Origin: Patiria miniata
Lineage: Eukaryota > Echinodermata > Asteroidea > Valvatida > Asterinidae
Assembly (NCBI RefSeq): GCF_015706575.1
Contig: NW_024037064.1
Coordinates: 13,989,606-14,053,605 of the forward strand
Direction: 5' to 3'
Length of the DNA stretch: 64,000 nucleotides
Both the position numbers and the translations under genes were made by a program. Shown piece after piece: positions 30,001-42,745 of this stretch; position 1 is the first letter of the stretch; the number at the start of each line of letters is the position of its first letter. A model generated the notes under the pieces. That model was not told the origin of the DNA. It saw only the letters and a program-made list of their open reading frames with translations, and made no database searches.

Positions 30001-33000
30001 CTAGCATGGAGAATCATGGCTTGCAAATTATTGTTCAGTACAGAGAACTGTTTACCTGCCATCGCAACTGAGGACCACCATGCGAGAGGTACACAGACAC
30101 CTTGAAAAAGTCCTCCACCACTTTCATCATCGGCCACTACTAGTGTGCAACGCAAGCTGCTGATTGTGTACGTTAGAGAGACTGGTCAACCAGGACACCT
30201 CCTTGGAGGGCAATTGAAGGTCCAGCATGGAACAGAAGAGCAGCCAGCGGAAGAACAAAGATGCTTCGGCACCTGCCACTGACCATACACCTGCTTTGGC
30301 TGGACCAGTTTGTTCAGCTTACATGTATGACTTCTCGGCTACAACAGCACCTGCAGCAGATGTGTACGTCAAAGTCATAACTATAAAGACAAACTTGACC
30401 ACTTAACTGTCAAGATGGCATATGCATGTCAATACATGGTGGATGTGACTTCTAAGAGAGTGAACTTGTGTATAATTTAAAAAAAAAACATTTTGAGTGC
30501 TTGGCTAGATTACAATGGGGCCATCCACAACTCTGAGTGTTATTTACCAGTTTCCAGTGTGCTTTTCAACAGCATCACTTTACCTGCCAGTATTTGAACA
30601 TGTTTCAGTGTCATACTGTTAAATAATGTTGTTTTCATATAAAGCTGATCTTTCAAGCAAACATGCAATTAATGATGTATTTTTTTTTTAGATGATGTTC
30701 ATTTCTCAAGTTGTATACTCAAAAGACGTACATTACTTGCAAGATGGAATTATGTCATTCGTGGTAAGTAAACAATGTAACAAAAAATTTACACTGAAAC
30801 ATTGACACCGAGATTACATCATAGTGTGTCAGTGTGATGTGTAAGATGCTTTTCAAAACAGCATGACCAGATTGATGTCTACTGCACAGTGTCACACTGC
30901 ACAGATCAGTCTTGTTTGATGCAAATTTAGCTTCCCCTTAATGCTAAAGCCAGGGATAGGTGGGTTTGCAAGGAGGAAGCAAATGAATTGCATCTTTGAC
31001 TTTGCTGAGATCAAAGTAGAAATCTTGGAGAACATACAGACCAGATTAGTTGAGCCTAGCTACCCAGTAGTCTGAGCTTCAGAGGTGCTATAGGTGAACA
31101 TCGAGGTGACCATTCTTTAAAGAATAAAGAAATCCTTAGAAACAATTGAGAATATCGGACTCCTTGTGACGAGGAGATCTGCATCTGGCGCACATTTGCT
31201 CATATCTCAAGAAGAGCCACTCACTGATCTCCATTGATGGGACAATTCAGCTACACATTCTTCTTCTACAAACAATCTTCTCTGATGTCAAGATTGACGT
31301 AGCGGTAGATGTGGACAAACAGTGGATTTGGCAGACTCCACACACATGTCCGGAAGAACTACCTCAAAAATGACACCAAAAACAGCTTCCTGTTGTGCAG
31401 TGTTGGTTGACCACCCATTGGTGGCTGCTGCTCGAGTGTTTTCCATCAGAGTTGCCTCTACACCATTCATTGGAGGGACTTTGTCAGCAATATTGAAGTC
31501 ATTGGGGCAACCGATGTCAACAGCATTGAGGTCATGCCCCTGAACATGAAGCTGCATTGAGTAGGATATGTATCTAGCATGGAGAATCATGGCTTGCAAA
31601 TTATTGTTCAGTACAGAGAACTGTTTACCTGCCATCGCAACTGAGGACCACCATGCGAGAGGTACACAGACACCTTGAAAAAGTCCTCCACCACTTTCAT
31701 CATCGGCCACTACTAGTGTGCAACGCAAGCTGCTGATTGTGTACGTTAGAGAGACTGGTCAACCAGGACACCTCCTTGGAGGGCAATTGAAGGTCCAGCA
31801 TGGAACAGAAGAGCAGCCAGCGGAAGAACAAAGATGCTTCGGCACCTGCCACTGACCATACACCTGCTTTGGCTGGACCAGTTTGTTCAGCTTACATGTA
31901 TGACTTCTCGGCTACAACAGCACCTGCAGCAGATGTGTACGTCAAAGTCATAACTATAAAGACAAACTTGACCACTTAACTGTCAAGATGGCATATGCAT
32001 GTCAATACATGGTGGATGTGACTTCTAAGAGAGTGAACTTGTGTATAATTAAAAAAAAAAACATTTTGAGTGCTTGGCTAGATTACAATGGGGCCATCCA
32101 CAACTCTGAGTGTTATTTACCAGTTTCCAGTGTGCTTTTCAACAGCATCACTTTACCTGCCAGTATTTGAACATGTTTCAGTGTCATACTGTTAAATAAT
32201 GTTGTTTTCATATAAAGCTGATCTTTCAAGCAAACATGCAATTAATGATGTATTTTTTTTTTAGATGATGTTCATTTCTCAAGTTGTATACTCAAAAGAC
32301 GTACATTACTTGCAAGATGGAATTATGTCATTCGTGGTAAGTAAACAATGTAACAAAAAATTTACACTGAAACATTGACACCGAGATTACATCATAGTGT
32401 GTCAGTGTGATGTGTAAGATGCTTTTCAAAACAGCATGACCAGATTGATGTCTACTGCACAGTGTCACACTGCACAGATCAGCCTTGTTTGATGCAAATT
32501 TAGCTTCCCCTTAATGCTAAAGCCAGGGATAGGTGGGTTTGCAAGGAGGAAGCAAATGAATTGCATCTTTGACTTTGCTGAGATCAAAGTAGAAATCTTG
32601 GAGAACATACAGACCAGATTAGTTGAGCCTAGCTACCCAGTAGTCTGAGCTTCAGAGGTGCTATAGGTGAACATCGAGGTGACCATTCTTTAAAGAATAA
32701 AGAAATCCTTAGAAACAATTGAGAATATCGGACTCCTTGTGACGAGGAGATCTGCATCTGGCGCACATTTGCTCATATCTCAAGAAGAGCCACTCACTGA
32801 TCTCCATTGATGGGACAATTCAGCTACACATTCTTCTTCTACAAACAATCTTCTCTGATGTCAAGATTGACGTAGCGGTAGATGTGGACAAACAGTGGAT
32901 TTGGCAGACTCCACACACATGTCCGGAAGAACTACCTCAAAAATGACACCAAAAACAGCTTCCTGTTGTGCAGTGTTGGTTAACCACCCATTGGTGGCTG

Positions 33001-33691
33001 CTGCTCGAGTGTTTTCCATCAGAGTTGCCTCTACACCATTCATTGGAGGGACTTTGTCAGCAATATTGAAGTCATTGGGGCAACCGATGTCAACAGCATT
33101 GAGGTCATGCCCCTGAACATGAAGCTGCATTGAGTAGGATATGTATCTAGCATGGAGAATCATGGCTTGCAAATTATTGTTCAGTACAGAGAACTGTTTA
33201 CCTGCCATCGCAACTGAGGACCACCATGCGAGAGGTACACAGACACCTTGAAAAAGTCCTCCACCACTTTCATCATCGGCCACTACTAGTGTGCAACGCA
33301 AGCTGCTGATTGTGTACGTTAGAGAGACTGGTCAACCAGGACACCTCCTTGGAGGGCAATTGAAGGTCCAGCATGGAACAGAAGAGCAGCCAGCGGAAGA
33401 ACAAAGATGCTTCGGCACCTGCCACTGACCATACACCTGCTTTGGCTGGACCAGTTTGTTCAGCTTACATGTATGACTTCTCGGCTACAACAGCACCTGC
33501 AGCAGATGTGTACGTCAAAGTCATAACTATAAAGACAAACTTGACCACTTAACTGTCAAGATGGCATATGCATGTCAATACATGGTGGATGTGACTTCTT
33601 AGAGAGTGAACTTGTGTATAATTTAAAAAAAAAACATTTTGAGTGCTTGGCTAGATTACAATGGGGCCATCCACAACTCTGAGTGTTATTT

Positions 33692-34195
33692 ACCAGTTGC
33701 CAGTGTGCTTTTCAACAGCATCACTTTACCTGCCAGTATTTGAACATGTTTCAGGTGAGTGAGATTGTCAGATTTTATGTTTTTTTGGGGAGGGGGGCGG
33801 AGGGCGTACGTGGGTTGGTGGTGTTAAAGCGTTCTTCAAATTGAAACTTGCTTGTTTGCGTTTAGTTTGTGTGAGTACTGGAACTAAAAGACCCTCGCAC
33901 ATGTCATTCTCTTGTATCCACTTTCTGTAGAAGTCATCAACTACAAATGCACATGTTTCCTGCCAGTTGCCAGTGTGCTTTCCAACAGCATCACTCTGTA
34001 TGCCAATACTTGAACATGGTTCAGGTGAGTGAGATTGTCAGCTTTCTGGGTTTAGGGCATTTTGGGGGGTTGGTGGTGTTCAAGTGTTCTTCAAATTTAG
34101 ACTTACTTGTTTGGTTTGTTTGAGCTCTGGAGCTAATAGACCCTCGCACATGTCATTGTCTTGAATCTACTTTCTGTTTTTATAACCTACTCTAT
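33692..34195 (+). repeat. Two diverged ~270-bp direct repeats with splice donors
   Basis: ACCAGTTGCCAGTGTGCTTT at ~33690 recurs at ~33960, and GGTTCAGGTGAGTGAGATTG-type sequence at 33750 recurs at 34020. The step is 270 bp, with roughly 80-85% identity. Each copy ends an open segment at CAG/GTGAGT. One reading (…PVCF.TASL..P..EH.SG) stays open in both copies up to the donor with phase 1. The second copy has a good acceptor, CTTTCTGTAG, at about 33928. Confidence 0.6.
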
Positions 34196-34528
34196 TTTCA
34201 AACTTCAGACAATGTTCAGACTTTGTTTCATAGAAATATACGCGGACAATTAGTGCGGTCTGACTTATTTACCTCAAATTTGAGGTAAGAGGCAAATGAT
34301 GCAGAGTATGCTATTGACAAATTGAATTGTCCTCAAATGAGGCATTTGCAAGGGCACCTACATCTCTGCGAATAGTGCACCTTGAATGCAATTTGAAGCT
34401 TAAAATTGAGTGTGCCCACTATTTTTTTTAGCATTTTGCATAAGTAAAGCCAGGTGGCAAATTGAACAAGACATAATTTTGTACGAGTGTTGTTTCCTAT
34501 AAACCACTTCCTATTTTATTGTATTCAG

Positions 34529-34620
34529 GGAAACATGCCGACTCTCTAGCAGATGAAATGAAGCAGTACCAGCCTATCTGCTATCGCTCTGTTAGCAACA
34601 TTCAGCCATTCAGCGAATAA
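34529..34620 (+). CDS. Candidate last exon of a spliced gene ending the tandem array
   Basis: The acceptor TTTATTGTATTCAG ends at 34528. The exon then reads KHADSLADEMKQYQPICYRS and SVSNIQPFSE to a TAA at 34618-34620, in the phase that a phase-1 donor at 33754 or 34024 requires. A poly(A) signal AATAAA lies at 34777-34782, 157 bp past the stop. The product family is not recognised. The short ADSLA motif also occurs in LINE RNase H domains, so a retroelement scrap is an alternative. The exon call rests on splice sites, phase agreement and the downstream poly(A) signal. Confidence 0.4.
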
Positions 34621-34776
34621 TTCCTTGTAGCATGCCCCTGATAGGTGTGGAGACATAATGCCGTCTCTAAAAATCTGAAGGTTTTTCTGCATCCTAGAGT
34701 ATGTTTTGGGGAATAGTTTCCCTCTTCATTGTTTTAGCTGTAAATGTGTAGTCTTCATGTTATCCATCAAAACCTT

Positions 34777-34782
34777 AATAAA
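34777..34782 (+). promoter_or_regulatory. Candidate poly(A) signal
   Basis: AATAAA in CCTTAATAAATGCG, 157 bp after the TAA of the candidate last exon. Confidence 0.35.
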
Positions 34783-35734
34783 TGCGCAGTAACACTTATC
34801 AGGGACGGTTTGTATGAACTTATCTTAAAATTAGATGAAATAGCATGTTCAAAAATACAATACTTTACAAAGAATAAGTTAAATTTGACTTCTATTTTAT
34901 TTCTATTTTTTTTTGGGGGGGGGGTGCTTGGAGTGGTGTGAGCCTTACACACGATAGTAGAAACGGTCTGACTATTGTGAGTAATCCTTAACATTTCCGA
35001 AAGAATCAACAAGAACATTTTGTGCAACAGCTTTGACATTTGTTTTTCTGCACTGTGTTTTTTAATTGAAGTTGTTTTTTTTCTGTTTTGAATCCACTAA
35101 GTATTTTATTACCAAGTATTTTGTGCGCCGTTGATGTTTTTGTTATATATATATATATTTCGGACTTGCAAACTGTACACCTTTAACATGATGCACTAGG
35201 ACCCATTATGACATCATCATGGCTTGGAAATGTTATGGCTCCTGATTTTGTATCTATACTAATAAAGGAACGACATCTGTCTGTTTGTCCGCCCTTCCCC
35301 GAAAGCAGAACAAACATGACTTGGACAAGTCTAGTGATTGGCGATTGGGGGCGCCATTCACCTTATACGGTGTGCCGTTATATATTTTGTTGGCCGCGCG
35401 CTGTCTTAATTTGGTCCCGTAAAAGTGTGAAGTGTTTAGGAAATATCTTCCTTCGACGTCATTTTGCGTTTGCAGCTGTAGTGTAGAATGGATGTAACTT
35501 TCATTGGACAGACCACATTTATTTTAAATAAAGACGATATTTTTAGCAGACATGGTGATGGGAAAAGGAATATGTTCAATCGAATGACAGCGCGAAAAAA
35601 ATATGATTTCTCTTTCCTTCTCATAGTAATTCTCGGCTGAAGTTCAGAACTACTCGGTAAGATATCAGTGTTGTATAGAAAGGACTTGTGGAAAATCCCA
35701 CTGCAGAAAAACTGCACCTTTAAATACGTAAGAT
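34783..35734. other. Non-coding stretch
   Basis: There is a poly-G/poly-T run near 34907-34924 and an (AT)n run near 35142-35158. A segment at about 35255-35300 (CTAATAAAGGAACGACATCT then CTGTCTGTTTGTCCG) looks like the edge of a common short interspersed DNA element, but its ends are unclear. No gene seen. Confidence 0.5.
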
Positions 35735-36950
35735 AGGGCTTTTCGGCATTATGATTTTTTATTATACGTCCCTGACTATGCGCATGCATGAACATAAAAT
35801 CTGTCAGAGTTAGCCGGAAATCGGCTTAATCGGTCACTGTGATATGGACAGGATTTTACCTCGGCAACACGTGCTCTGCAGGCTGACTGACATGATGTAT
35901 GTGCGTAACGTACGATGTATGTACATGTACATAGACGTTCGGTGCATGTTTTAGAGCAGAGGTACTGACAATTAACCTGAAGGTTTAAGCGTGCGCAGGG
36001 CATGTCCGAGTTCGCTTATTGCCTCGAAGCTTTGAAATGTTTCAGACCTACCCTTAAATCGACAATTAAAGTAAAAACTAACATAAAAACTGCGATGGTT
36101 GATTTTTCAGGAATTTTCAAATGAAAAAAAGGTCTTTTTATTATAACTTCCGGTCTGATGACGTCATTCGCCTAAAACTTCGCAAACATCTCAAGTGTGT
36201 CAAGGTCATCATATACACCAATATTTAGGTGATTCCGACAAACTTCGCCACAGACATCTATACATTTTTGAAAATGTTCAACCGTCGCCAGAGGGCGCTC
36301 GAAGATTGCATGACGTCATTGGTAGATTATTTGAAGAATACTTTTAGCCAATAGACTAACATCGTTAAAAGCAAGTTCATATCTATTACCATTTTCAAAT
36401 AATAAGCCATTTCCGGTTTTATCCTTTTTCAACCGGAAGCAAGGGTCACGTGATATCACGCACACTGAATGATATAAAGACCTCAACCTACTCTACCATT
36501 TGCCGGCAACAGAATGCTGCGGACGCGTACGGTTGATGTCTTATGCATTTTTGAATATTAATAGTGTCACAATTTAATTGCCTATAAATACACACCAAAT
36601 GACGTCATCATTACATAATGTCGTTTGAATTAGGGTCTTTGCTTGGACAAAGATTGGTGAAAATGAATTACTGGCAAAGAGTCAAAAATGCCCTTCGAAC
36701 ATCGACAATTTTTTTTAAATTTCTGTGTACAAAGTCTATGGGAAAAATTTTATATTCAAAAATCTATAATAAATCACTTGATGACGTCACCATGACGTCA
36801 CTCTTCGGGATACATCTTTGCTATAGGGACTATGCCTGTGGTAACTTTCAATGATGTATGACAAGGATTAATGTTAAAAGTGGCACTGAGAAAAAACGTG
36901 TACAAAGTCTATGGGATTTTGGCGACAAAAAGAAATAATAAACTAGAAAT
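35735..36950 (+). repeat. 1.2-kb direct repeat, copy A
   Basis: From AGGGCTTTTCGGCATTATG to TTGGCGACAAAAAGAAATAA. The same ordered sequence, with substitutions and small gaps, is at 38074-39266, 2339 bp away. It contains several TGACGTCA palindromes and no gene. Confidence 0.75.
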
Positions 36951-37204
36951 GTGTTTGTGGACAAACACAAGCTGTTTCTGATATTCGAAATACTCTGTGC
37001 ACGTGATGAACAATCAGTGACGTCACTAAAAATGTCATCTATAACAGCACATTATACGTACATGTCAAGTTATAACCAAATCGAACATATAGGTCTGTAA
37101 ATATAGCCCTATAAAGAACAAAATGCCCCTTTAAGGGAAGTCACATGACATTTGATGATGACATCACATGAATTTTCATCTATAACCCATCTCGGCATTG
37201 GTAC

Positions 37205-38020
37205 GATCACGAATTTCTTCTAGGACCATCTGTGGGCGGTAGTCTAAGTGTGTACCAGGTCTAACGTTGATCGCATAATTTACAAAAGTGCCATAGTAGA
37301 GTGTTTTAAAACGTGTACAAACCCTATGGGGACAAATACATCTTTAATGTGATGTAACCCAACACCTGATGACGTCACGATCACGAATTTCTTCTAGGAC
37401 TATCTATGGGTGGTGGTCTAAGTATGTATCAAGACTGAGGTCGATCGCATTTATGAAGGTGCCAAGGTGGAGTGTTTTAAAACATGTACAAAATATATAG
37501 GGAAAATGTGCATCTTTAATGTGAAGTAACGTGACACCTGATGTCGTCACGATCAGGAATTTCTTAAAGGACCATCTTTGGGTGATGGTCTAAGTGTGTA
37601 CCAAGTGTAACGTCGATCGGATTCACAAAAGTGCCGAAATGGAGCGTTTTAATACATAAACAAACAAAATGGGGAAAAATGCATATTTAATGTGACGTAA
37701 CCTGACACTTGATGACGTCACGATCACGAATTTCGTCTTCTCCATCTGTGGGTAGATGTCTAAGTATGAATTAAGTTTTAAAGTCGATCGGATTTACGAA
37801 GATGCCAAACTGGAGTGTTTTAAAACGTGTACAAAACATATGGGGAAAATGCATCTTTAATGTGATGTAACCTGACACCTGATGACGTCACGATCACAAA
37901 TTTCTTGTAGGACCATTTGTGGGTGGTGGTCTAAGTATTACTCAAGTCTGAAATCAAACGGATTTAAAAAGTGGCAAAGTTGACTTGTAGAAGTAACGTG
38001 TGTTAAACCTATGGAGAAAA
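37205..38020 (+). repeat. ~172-bp satellite-like tandem repeat, nearly five copies
   Basis: Monomers start at GATCACGAATTTCTTC-type sequence at 37205, 37379, 37551, 37722 and 37892 (steps of 174, 172, 171 and 170 bp), about 75-85% identical. Each monomer ends with a GATGACGTCAC-type palindrome. The monomer length is close to one nucleosome repeat, as in many satellites. Confidence 0.85.
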
Positions 38021-38073
38021 ACTCTAGAAAAGGAGGGAAAAAATAGAACTGTATGTTTGTTTGCAACAGAACA

Positions 38074-39266
38074 CAGGGCTTTTCCGCATTATGATTTTTT
38101 TTTATCAATAATACATCCATGACTATGCGCATGAATGAACATTTAATCTGTCAAAGTTAGCCTAAAATCAGCTAAAACGGTCACAGTGGACAGGATTTGA
38201 CCTCAGCCACACGTGCGCTGCAGGCTGACTGACATACAATGTATGAGCGTATGTACATTGTACGTGCATGTACATTGTGGACGCCCTGTGCATGTTTTAA
38301 AGCAGAGGTATTGTCAACCTGAGGTTTTAAGCGTGCGCAGGGAATGACCGAGTTTGCTTATTGCCTCAAAACTTTGAATTGTTTTAGACCTACCCTTAAA
38401 TCGACAATTAAAGTAAAAACAAATATAAAAACTGCCATGCTTGATTTTTCAGGAATTTTCAAAAGAAAAAGGGTCTTTTCATTATAACTTCCGGTCTTAA
38501 GTGGGTCAAGGTCATCATATACACTAATATTTAGGCGATTCCGACAAACTTCGCCACAGACATCTATTCAAAATACATTTTTGAAAATGTTCAACCTGTC
38601 GCTAGAGGGCGCTCGAAGATTGCATGACATCATCGGTAGATGATTTAAAAAATACTACTGGCCAAGACACTAACACCGTTGAAAGCAAGTTCATATCTAT
38701 TACCACTTTCAAATAATAAGCCACTTCCGGTTTTGGCCTTTTTCGACCGGAAGCAAGGGTCACGTGATTTCACGCACACTGAATGAAATAAAGACCTCAA
38801 CCTTTTCTAACACTTGCCAGCAAAAGAATGCTGCGGACGCGTATTGTTGATTTCTTATGCATTTTTAAATATTAAAATTGTCACAATTTAATTGCCCATA
38901 AATAAACACCGGATGACGTCGTCATGACGTCATCATTACACAATGTTGTTTGAATTAGGGTCTTTGCTTGGACAAAGATTGGTGCAAATGAATTACTGGC
39001 AAAGAGTCGAAAATGCCCTTTGAAAATCGACATTTTTTTTTAAATTTCCGTGTACAAAGTCTATGGGAAAAATTAAATATTCAAAAATCTATAACTTAGT
39101 CGAAGACGTCACCATGACGTCAATCTTCGGGGCACATCTTTGCTATAGGGACTATGCTTTTGCTAACTTTGAATATTGTCTGACAAAGATTAATGCCAAA
39201 AGTGGCGTGTAGAAAAAACGTGTACAAAGTCTATGGGATTTTGGCGACAAAAAGAAATAAAAACTA
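38074..39266 (+). repeat. 1.2-kb direct repeat, copy B
   Basis: Diverged copy of 35735-36950. The joint AACTAGA.. then TCTGTGT.TGTTTCCAACAGAGC at ~39263-39300 repeats the sequence that precedes copy B at ~38045, so A, satellite, B and the following block look like parts of a higher-order tandem repeat. Confidence 0.75.
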
Positions 39267-40450
39267 GAGCTCTGTGTCTGTTTCCAACAGAGCATACGGC
39301 TTTACCGCATTTTGTTTTTTTTTAAATTGAGGTCATGTTTTTCTGTTTTGTGCAAAACTGTGTGCATTTAACTTTTGTCTTACAAACCTAATTCAAAAAG
39401 AATTTTTATTTTGGCGTATTGCGTTTTCAAAGCACAAGTCTTCAAAATGTGAAAAATATATATGTTATCACAAGATGATGTCATGATGACGTCACCTCAA
39501 TATTTATTTGTAACACATCCCGGCCTACCCTCATACCAAGATTCAACCCAATCTGACTTACTGTTCATGAGATATAGGGGCTTAAAATATATAAGTTAAT
39601 GATGACGTCACACGTCTAATGATGACGTCATCGTAACAATAGTTGGCAGTGCTCATAATTTTATTGTGGTTTTAGTCGGTACCAAGTTTGAAAAAAATCG
39701 AATTAATAAAAATGTAAAATGTTGTAGGCAGAATAAAATTGGCAATATTAAAAAATCGTAAATATCTACCGATGACTTCATCGTGACGTCATTCAAGATT
39801 TTGTGTACTGGTGTTGTTATCTACCCACCCACCATGTTTCAGGACCATTGAACATTCCCTTATATGTGTTTCTAAAAAGCCCATTTTGATGACGTCATCA
39901 CGACGTCATGCATTTTTCAACATTTTGCACATATACCTAATGGCTAACAAACCTAATACAAAAATAATTTTTGAATTTACCATATTGGGTTCATGAGATA
40001 TGGCTTAAAGGTCCGAAACTTCCAAAATCTATATAAGATCACACGATGATGTAATGATAACGTCATTTCAATTTTCGTCTATTACACATGCCGGTGTACC
40101 TACATACCGAGTTTCAACCCAATCGGAGTTACGGTTCTCTAGATATAGGGTCTTAAAGTTTGACGTGATCCATGATGACGTCATCATGAGGTTGCTCTTT
40201 GGGACACAATGTAACTATGGGGTCTTTACATGGGACACTTTTTATTAGAATAAGGGTTATATGATTGTTTTGGGCAAAGTGAATTGTTTAAAATTCAGGT
40301 GATGTAATTATGATGTCATTCTGACTGTTGGATATTGATAACAGTATGTAACTACGCACGGAGTTTGAAAATGGTTGGAGTTTGTGATGCCATTATGAGT
40401 ATGACGTCATGCACATGTGACTATTGATTAAGTATGGATGATATTAAAAA
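39267..40450. repeat. Non-coding repeat DNA dense in TGACGTCA palindromes
   Basis: GATGACGTCAT-type sites occur near 39483, 39601, 39620, 39782, 39889, 40173 and 40398, interleaved with related phrases (GTTTCAACCCAATC-like at ~39542 and ~40110). This looks like degenerate copies of a repeat family. No open frame of interest. Confidence 0.6.
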
Positions 40451-42247
40451 AAACACCTTATTTCCCAAAGAGTTGAAAATGTATTATAATATTGATTGTA
40501 TAAGTAGAACCTATGTATTCTGGGAAGTGATGTATTGGAATTTTAGTTTGGACTCTTAGACACGAAATGAAGTTGGACATCGATACCAACGTGAGCATTT
40601 TGAAAGTTTTATTCTGGAAGTGGATAACACAAAAAGGTAATATCATGTAGTAAATTAAATAGTAATCAGTATACGAATTATGTAATTAAAGGATTTATGA
40701 TTTGCGTGTGATTAGTTACTAACTGTAAAGGTTGAAGAACTCTGAAATACAAAGAACGTTGTTATTTTGTATGGATTAACAGTTATAAAAGATGTTCTAA
40801 ATAATTACACTGTGGTCTTGTTTTATGGGTGCAGGTGTAAAGTGATTCATAATAGATTTTTGTGTGAAAGATTTAACGAAATTTTTGTTAGTTTAGAAAA
40901 TATATATATGAGATCTACTCAAAGATTTATAATATTTATATGAGATCCAGTCAAACCAAGTTTTCACAAAAATATATATGTGATCTACTCTAACAAAGTT
41001 TTGTATTATTTATGTGAGATCTACTCCAACGAAGTGTTCTAATATTTATATGTGATCTATTCAAACAACGTTTTCTGATTATGTGATCTACTCAAACAAA
41101 GTTTTCTAATATTTATATGAAATCTACTCTAACAACGTTTTCTAATATTTATATTAGATCTACTCCAACAAAGTTTTTGAATTTTTATATGAGATCTACT
41201 TCAACAAAGCAAACACAGTGGTATTTGTGGGGTTTGCACAATGTGGAAGTTTGAAAGTAGTTTTAATTTATTGTCACCTAAAATTGGTTACTTGCATATT
41301 GTAGTAAGATTCTTTTTGTGGAAAACCACTTTTGAAACTATGTTTGTGTTTTGAGGAAGAAGATCTGATATATTTGTTGAGAATCATGTGCAAGTGTGTG
41401 TTAATTGGGTTTAATTATTGTAATGCTAATTAGGGTTGTAATTTGTGATGTCTATAATCTGTAGAACCATAACAGATTTAACATAGTTCAGAAACGATTA
41501 AGAGATTTAATGCAAGTGATAACTTTTTCATACTTTCAATTACACCTGTTAATATAAAATGTGGAATGCGTAGAAAAGGCTTGGTTGGCGTTTTTGGTTG
41601 TGATATGTTGAGTTGCAAAATGTAAGGAATGTGTAGTTTTAGTTGAAATTTAAATGAGTTGGTTTGATGTCCTAAATAATTCTACTGTGGTCTTGTTTTA
41701 TGATAGCAGGTGCAAAATGAATAATAATCATGTTTTCTGTAAATGATTTAACGAATTAGTGTGCAGTTTTTGTAATATTTAAATAAGATCTAGTCCAACA
41801 AAGCAAACACGTTGATATTGGGGGGGGGGTGGTTTGCACATTTGTAATCTAAAAGTTTGGAAGTAGTTTTTATATAAATTCACCTTTATTTGGCGACTTG
41901 CCTATTGTAGTAAGAATCTGTCTGTGCAAAACCTCTTTTAAAACTGTGTTTGTGTTTGTGGGAGAAGATGTTATATGTTTATTGGTAAATCATGTACATT
42001 GATTTAATAAAGTTAACATAAGATTAAGAGATTCAATCCAATATTGTTGACCTTTTGATACTTTTAATTACACCTGTTGCCATAAATGTGGAATGTGTAC
42101 AAAGGGGTTTTGTAAGTGTTGTGGGATGTTTTAATGGTAGAAATTTTGTGTTGCAAAATGTGAGAAGTGGGTAGTTGAAGTTTGAACTGAAATAATTTGG
42201 TTTGATGGCTTAAATAATAATACTGTGGTCTGTTTTATGGGGGCATG
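40451..42247. repeat. AT-rich tandem array with nested minisatellite
   Basis: The phrase TAAATAATTACACTGTGGTC followed by GTTTTATG...GCAGGTG recurs at 40799, 41671 and 42211, and again beyond the pogo-like element at 46196, so this is a long, irregular tandem repeat. A 36-bp minisatellite (GATCTACTCnAACAAAGTTT type) runs from about 40905 to 41215. No gene seen. Confidence 0.7.
40905..41215 (+). repeat. 36-bp minisatellite, about eight copies
   Basis: GATCTACTC-type starts at 40912, 40943, 40982, 41018, 41054, 41084, 41121, 41157 and 41193, mostly 36 bp apart. The repeat is AT-rich and degenerate. Confidence 0.8.
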
Positions 42248-42745
42248 TAGGGGAGATCCAGGAGAGTTGAGCCACAAGGAGAGTTGAGCCACCCCCTAAA
42301 ATTCACACTTGCACTAGAGTGATAAAGCCCAAACGCCCTCTGTTGGTAGTGTGAAACATAACTTTCCTTTTAGTTAAAGCAGGCAGATGCATAGCAGCTC
42401 CATAGAGACGAGGTGAACAAAAAACGCTAAATTGCACTAAAAAGCAGACTTTTGAGTTACAGGTAAGACCCTTTCAATTACTCACATGTTAGCAACTACT
42501 TTCATAGCAATGTTTGCAATATATAGCCTATACATTGTAGTTTTATTATGGCGATTTTGATTGAATTTAATCCAACCGTTATATTGGCAATTAAGTCACA
42601 TGTCAAAATGGCCGACCTAAGGAGAGTTGAGCCACTGACCATGAGGAGATTTGATCCATGGCTCAACTCTCCTCTGGTGGGTGGCTCAACTCTCCTGGTT
42701 CCAATTAAACTAATGATTGCTTATGATTGATATTTCTAGACCACA

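Larger units (their letters stand above)
25891..33755 (+). repeat. Five tandem copies of a 1573-bp unit
   Basis: Units begin GTCATACTGTTAAATAATG at 25891, 27464, 29037, 30610 and 32183, an exact 1573-bp step. They differ by only a handful of substitutions and A-run lengths. The fifth unit leaves the pattern at 33755, where GTTTCAG is followed by GTGAGTGAG instead of TGTCATAC. Each unit carries a 72-nt exon-like segment with strong splice sites, an inverted 146-codon open frame, a rich non-coding middle, and a terminal segment that can be read as an exon. The near identity implies recent amplification or gene conversion. The unit is too long for a classic satellite and does not match any transposon I know. 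Confidence 0.9.

Noticed and set aside
25891-33755. tRNA, snRNA or rRNA genes within the 1573-bp unit
   Set aside because: I looked for A/B-box-like and snRNA-like signatures by eye and found none convincing. A covariance-model scan would settle it.
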